DNA of 17,260 bases from assembly GCA_021799405.1 (NCBI GenBank), contig JAJZAL010000102.1, forward strand, positions 1-17,260. The letters are read 5' to 3'. How positions within the stretch are numbered: position 1 is the stretch's first letter; every line of letters starts with the position of its first letter. Source of the DNA: Acidobacteriota bacterium (GTDB lineage: Bacteria; Acidobacteriota; Terriglobia; Terriglobales; Acidobacteriaceae). The notes beneath the pieces were generated by a model. It was not told where the DNA came from, made no database searches, and worked only from the letters and a program-made list of their open reading frames with translations. This document shows, piece by piece, positions 13,713-17,260 of this stretch. Both the position numbers and the translations under genes were made by a program.

Positions 13713-15989
13713 ATGTCTCTCGATCCACAACCCGAATTACAAACCGGTGAGCCGGTTCAAAGCCGGGTAACTACCATGCTTTCAGAAGAGCGGCGTAATC
13801 TCATGGATGTGTGGCGCGTGCTGATGAAACGGCGCTTCGCCATCCTGGCGGTGACGGTCGTCTGTTTCATTGCCGCAGTTGTCTATGTATTCCGGACGCC
13901 TCCTGTCTATCAGAGCGCGGCGCAAATAGAGATAGAACTCAACAGTTCGCCCAATCTTGGTATTCAAAGCCTCATCGAACAGCAATCCGGCGGTGACGAA
14001 GAGAGTACGGCTTTGCAGACGGAAGTCCGCGTGCTTCAGAGCGATTCGGTGCTGTTTCAGACCGCACAGAGCCTTCATCTTATTGACAGAATACGGGCCA
14101 ACGATCAGAAAGAAGACGCGAAGAGCGCAACGGATCCTTCTGGCCCGATCACTCCAAGGGAACGTAGCGAACTTATCGGATTCATTCGGGGAGGGCTGAG
14201 GGTTTCAATACTTCCCAATACTGAAATTGTTGAGATTCAATACAGGAATACTGACCCTAGACTGGCAACTGAAATCGTAAATAAGTTGGTAGAGACCTAT
14301 TCGGATGAGGAACTCCGGCTGAAATACGAGCGCACGATGCATGTATCCGAATGGCTGCAAAGCCAGTTGGGGGGTCTCCGGCAGCAGGCATCGGACGCAC
14401 AGCGCCTACTCGCGGATTATCAGAAATCGCATAACATTGTGGGAACCGACGAAAACTCCAATCTCACGCTCGAAACCCTGAGCGCGATCAGCAGCGACCT
14501 GGAATCAGCCGAGGCGGACCGAATTATGAAAGAGGCGCGGATGCGCGAATTTGATTCGCTGAATCCGGACCTTCAGACGTTGATGGGCGACAATCCCACC
14601 TTGAGTTCGCTGCTTACACAGTTGAACAATCTTCAATCTCAGCGTGCTGAACTGGCAACACGATTGGGCCCTAACCATCCGAAAATGAGACAGCTCAAGC
14701 TAGAGATCGACCGAATTCAGGCTCAGGTCAAAAACCAGGTTCAGTTGGCAAAGCTCCAGGTGCAGGCTGAGTACCAGGGGGCTCTGCGTGCAGAAAATGC
14801 ACTGCGGAGGCGACTGGTGGATCAAGAAGATGCGGCCTACCGTCTGAATGAAGATGTGGCGCAATACGCCATCCTTCGCCATGAAGCAGAGCTGAACCGC
14901 GACCTCTACGATACCTTACAGATGCGACTGAAGGAGGCGAGTGTTACGGCAGGGTTATCTGCCGCAAATATCACAGTTATCGATAGCGCTGACGTCCCGC
15001 TCGCGCCCGTGGCGCCGCGGAAGGGACTGGACATGGGGTTCGGGCTGTTAGGTGGACTATTTTGCGGCTGTGTACTCGCGTTTATGATCGAGTCGATCGA
15101 CGATCGATTGCAAACGTCCGAGGAAGTGGAAACTGTCACGACATTACCATCGTTGGCTGCCATTCCTCATATAGCGCAGGATTTGGCGAAGCGCAGGAGT
15201 GAAGAAAAGAAGCTCACAGCTTCTAACTCGTCCGCAGCAAGAACGACATTTGCTGCCCTGTTGGATAGCACATCGCACAGCGCCGAGGCCTATCGAGGCA
15301 TGCGCAGTTCGCTGTTGCTGTCTTCGATCGATAATCCGCCTCGCGTGATCGTTGTGACAAGCGCCTTCCCGGGCGAGGGGAAGACAACAACCGCAGTAAA
15401 CTGCGCAATCGTGCTTGCGCAGCGAGGTGAGCGCGTTTTGCTTGTGGATGCAGATCTCCGACGGGGAAGTCTCTACCGAATGTTTGCACTGTCGCGTGGA
15501 AGCTTCGGCTTGTCCTCCGTCCTGGCACAGCCGCATTCTCGCCGCGACTGGTCAGTCCCGCTGCCGGAACTGCCTACGCTCCATGTATTGCCAACTGGGC
15601 CGCGCCCCCCGAACCCGGCCGAGATGCTGTCTTCTAACCGTATGGAAGAGCAACTCCGCCAGTGGGTGCAGGAGTTCGACCGAATTGTGCTGGACACTGC
15701 GCCGTTGCTGGCCGTATCCGATACACAGGCGCTGGCGGCCGTAGCGGATACAGTCGTATTGGTCGCTCGGGCAGGCATGACTCGTAAGCGTGCGCTGGTC
15801 CGCGCGCGGGATCTTCTCTGGAGGATCAATGCTCCCATCACGGGAGTTGTCGTGAATGACGTCGATATGCGGCTCGAAAATTTTTACACGTATCGGTATG
15901 GCATGTATGGATACAAATACGGCTATCAATATAGCTCTCCGGATTCGGAAACGAACCGCGAATATCAGAAGAATGGGAAAGGGGATTGA
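13713..15989 (+). CDS. Wzc-like polysaccharide co-polymerase with tyrosine autokinase domain
   Basis: A 758-residue inner-membrane protein that controls polymerisation and export of exopolysaccharide. It has a Wzz domain from about 28, with TM1 at 41-61, and a long periplasmic coiled-coil region (about 205-415). TM2 is at about 438-460, preceded by the Pro-rich PLAPVAPRKG. The cytoplasmic BY-kinase follows: Walker A GEGKTT (554-559), Walker A' VLLVDADLRR (575-584) and Walker B IVLDTAP (658-664). The C-terminus has a cluster of nine tyrosines (725, 727, 729, 732, 734, 736, 738, 740, 751), the expected autophosphorylation sites. No partner phosphatase gene is visible. Length and fused layout match proteobacterial-type Wzc rather than the split Gram-positive system. 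The start has AGGAG at seven bases. One base separates it from the Wza-like gene. Confidence 0.95.
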   Translation: MSLDPQPELQTGEPVQSRVTTMLSEERRNLMDVWRVLMKRRFAILAVTVVCFIAAVVYVFRTPPVYQSAAQIEIELNSSPNLGIQSLIEQQSGGDEESTALQTEVRVLQSDSVLFQTAQSLHLIDRIRANDQKEDAKSATDPSGPITPRERSELIGFIRGGLRVSILPNTEIVEIQYRNTDPRLATEIVNKLVETYSDEELRLKYERTMHVSEWLQSQLGGLRQQASDAQRLLADYQKSHNIVGTDENSNLTLETLSAISSDLESAEADRIMKEARMREFDSLNPDLQTLMGDNPTLSSLLTQLNNLQSQRAELATRLGPNHPKMRQLKLEIDRIQAQVKNQVQLAKLQVQAEYQGALRAENALRRRLVDQEDAAYRLNEDVAQYAILRHEAELNRDLYDTLQMRLKEASVTAGLSAANITVIDSADVPLAPVAPRKGLDMGFGLLGGLFCGCVLAFMIESIDDRLQTSEEVETVTTLPSLAAIPHIAQDLAKRRSEEKKLTASNSSAARTTFAALLDSTSHSAEAYRGMRSSLLLSSIDNPPRVIVVTSAFPGEGKTTTAVNCAIVLAQRGERVLLVDADLRRGSLYRMFALSRGSFGLSSVLAQPHSRRDWSVPLPELPTLHVLPTGPRPPNPAEMLSSNRMEEQLRQWVQEFDRIVLDTAPLLAVSDTQALAAVADTVVLVARAGMTRKRALVRARDLLWRINAPITGVVVNDVDMRLENFYTYRYGMYGYKYGYQYSSPDSETNREYQKNGKGD

Positions 15990-15990
15990 T

Positions 15991-16932
15991 ATGGCGAGAA
16001 TATGCGGTTACGCTACTGCGCTTTGGATCGTCCTCCTTGGGCAGGCGTTCTTTGGCTTTGCTCAACAAAAAGTCGCTCCCGCGCCTATTGCGGCTCCTGA
16101 ATTGACGATTGGTCCTGGAGATCTTCTCGATTTGAGTATGTTCGAAGATCCTGAGTTGTCTGGCCACTTTCGCGTCGATGCAAAGGGCGAAATTGTCGTG
16201 CCGCTGATCGGTCGCGTTCATGTTGGTGGTTTAACTGCAGACCAGGCTGGGGCCAAGATCGAGAAGCGTTATGTTATTGCCGGAATACTGACCCCGGATA
16301 ACTCTCATGCTACCGTTTTTATTGCAGAGTATGCAACGCAGGGGATTGTTGTTAATGGTGAGGTAAAGAATCCAGGAGTTTATCCCGCACTGGGTATCCG
16401 AATGTTAAATGATGTCATAGCCGCCGCCGGCGGGATAACGCAAACGGCTGCTTCGAATGTAATTATTACGCACAGAAATGACCCTGAAAATCCCGTCACT
16501 GTGAGTTACAATCCAGAGGCGCTGCATCCCAAAATTCCGGAAGTGCAGGTTTTTCCAGGAGACTCAATTGTGGTTCCCAGAGCCGGCATTGTTTACGTCC
16601 TGGGCGATGTTGTGCATGCCGGGGGCTTCGTTCTGAACGGCCGTAATACTTTGACAGTAGAGGAGGCAATGGCACTGGCGGGTGGCAGTTCGCATGCTGC
16701 TGCATTAGGCCGCGTGCAACTTGTCAGGACTTTGAATAACGGCCGGAAAGAAGCTGTCACCATTCACTTCAATAAGATACTCAAAGGGGATGCGCCGGAT
16801 GTCGCAATGAAAGATGGTGACGTGCTGTATGTTCCGACGAGCAACGCTATTCTTGTAGCTCAACAGGCAATAGCAGCTGCTGTCAACATTGGTTCGGAAG
16901 TCCTGATTTTCAAGTATGCGTATTATCCATAA
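15991..16932 (+). CDS. Wza-like outer-membrane polysaccharide export protein
   Basis: A 313-residue exported protein. The signal peptide (about 1-24, ending GFA before QQ) has no lipobox cysteine, so unlike E. coli Wza it does not look lipid-anchored. The polysaccharide export domain is at about 37-115 (LTIGPGDLLDLSMFEDPELSG; GEIVVPLIGRVHVGGLT). Two SLBB-type domains follow at about 117-165 (GIVVNGEVKNPGVYPA) and 199-255 (GIVYVLGDVVHAGGFVLNG), with DGDVLYVPTSN near the end. It should form the periplasmic/outer-membrane exit channel working with the Wzc-like protein. I use the ATG at 15991, not the open frame from 15856: AAAGGGG lies six bases upstream, the signal peptide starts here, and the spacing to the Wzc stop is one base. 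The gene looks richer in A/T third positions than the left half. Confidence 0.93.
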   Translation: MARICGYATALWIVLLGQAFFGFAQQKVAPAPIAAPELTIGPGDLLDLSMFEDPELSGHFRVDAKGEIVVPLIGRVHVGGLTADQAGAKIEKRYVIAGILTPDNSHATVFIAEYATQGIVVNGEVKNPGVYPALGIRMLNDVIAAAGGITQTAASNVIITHRNDPENPVTVSYNPEALHPKIPEVQVFPGDSIVVPRAGIVYVLGDVVHAGGFVLNGRNTLTVEEAMALAGGSSHAAALGRVQLVRTLNNGRKEAVTIHFNKILKGDAPDVAMKDGDVLYVPTSNAILVAQQAIAAAVNIGSEVLIFKYAYYP

Positions 16933-16967
16933 ACAATGTGAATGCGGGACCGCCTGCATTTGCTTGA

Positions 16968-17099
16968 TTGAATCTATGGAACGGTTTTATCACAATAGGT
17001 TTTGGAGCCGCAGGATTTCCTCGAAAGTATATGCAGTTGTGGATGCCGCATAAGCTGGATTACGGCAAAGACTTCAATGCCTATTTCAACATGAGTTAG
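16968..17099 (+). other. Possible gene remnant or small ORF between the export gene and gmd
   Basis: A 43-codon open stretch reading ...GFGAAGFPRKYMQLWMPHKL and ending FNAYFNMS, with a TGA in frame just upstream and no ribosome binding site. The composition is protein-like (aromatics, few rare residues) compared with random frames here. It could be the end of a decayed gene, a small gene with a TTG or ATG (17031) start, or chance. I do not recognise a family. Confidence 0.2.
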
Positions 17100-17176
17100 A
17101 GAGCTGCTCGTTATATCGTCCTCGCCGAATGATTGGGAGATTCCGGCGCGGCCGCAGTCCGGTAAGGAAATAGTAA

Positions 17177-17260
17177 ATGAGCAAACGGATACTTATTTGC
17201 GGTATTTCAGGGCAGGATGGGACTTATCTCGCCAAGCTTCTTCTTGAGCGCGGTTACGAA
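17177..17260 (+). CDS. gmd: GDP-mannose 4,6-dehydratase, N-terminal part (cut by window edge)
   Basis: Only the first 28 residues are inside the window: a beta strand RILICGI followed by the dinucleotide-binding loop GISGQDGTYLAKLLLERGYE. The G-x-x-GQDG-x-YLA pattern is characteristic of GDP-mannose 4,6-dehydratase among short-chain dehydrogenase-type sugar enzymes; most relatives have G-x-x-GFIG instead. The enzyme turns GDP-mannose into GDP-4-keto-6-deoxymannose, the precursor of GDP-fucose, rhamnose or perosamine. This fits a polysaccharide cluster. AAGGA lies eight bases before the ATG. The identification rests on a short stretch. Confidence 0.8.
   Translation, partial: MSKRILICGISGQDGTYLAKLLLERGYE

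Noticed and set aside
1..17260. CRISPR arrays, tRNA or rRNA genes, insertion sequences
   Set aside because: I saw no regularly spaced repeats, no cloverleaf or rRNA-like stretch, and no transposase frame or terminal repeats.

Overview
The window most likely comes from a member of the Acidobacteriota (Terriglobia-like). This is inferred from protein families, not from a marker gene. The signs are an ABC permease of the acidobacterial 'duplicated orphan permease' (ADOP) type, a BlaI/M56 pair carrying a GWxTD module, a Met-rich lipoprotein with DUF4382/DUF5666-like segments, and an exopolysaccharide locus headed by its own NusG paralogue. GC appears high in the left half and lower by eye in the polysaccharide genes.

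Left part (1-9473). A truncated phosphoesterase (alkaline-phosphatase-like) enters from the left on the + strand. Five genes follow on the - strand, read from right to left: a Met/Gly-rich lipoprotein (8019-9473), the monofunctional peptidoglycan glycosyltransferase mtgA (7118-7837), a BlaI/MecI-type repressor (6556-6957), a very large M56 membrane metalloprotease (4040-6559) and an ADOP permease (1291-3741). The repressor and protease share an ATGA stop/start overlap and form an operon. Its promoter is unusually clear: a TTGACA/TATTAT pair with a 17-nt spacer that contains a 16-bp dyad, placed so that the mRNA would start at the first codon. The M56 protein has no beta-lactam sensor domain. 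It carries instead a GWxTD module, a TonB-C-like module and one or two POTRA-like modules, which makes it the most unusual protein here. With mtgA next door, a cell-envelope stress circuit is a reasonable inference.

Middle (9474-10352). About 880 bases without a convincing gene. The right part looks like the promoter and a roughly 310-nt leader of the polysaccharide locus, with an 8-base match to the core of the RfaH 'ops' element and several hairpins.

Right part (10353-17260, all + strand). In order: a NusG/UpxY/LoaP-like antiterminator, a TetR-family regulator, a GT4 glycosyltransferase, a Wzc-like polysaccharide co-polymerase fused to a tyrosine kinase, a Wza-like outer-membrane export protein, and the start of gmd (GDP-mannose 4,6-dehydratase). 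This is the regulatory and export end of an exopolysaccharide or capsule cluster; it probably continues to the right with nucleotide-sugar and glycosyltransferase genes. The gaps between its first genes are long (about 160-440 nt) and hold strong inverted repeats. This fits a locus controlled by a dedicated antiterminator plus a local repressor.
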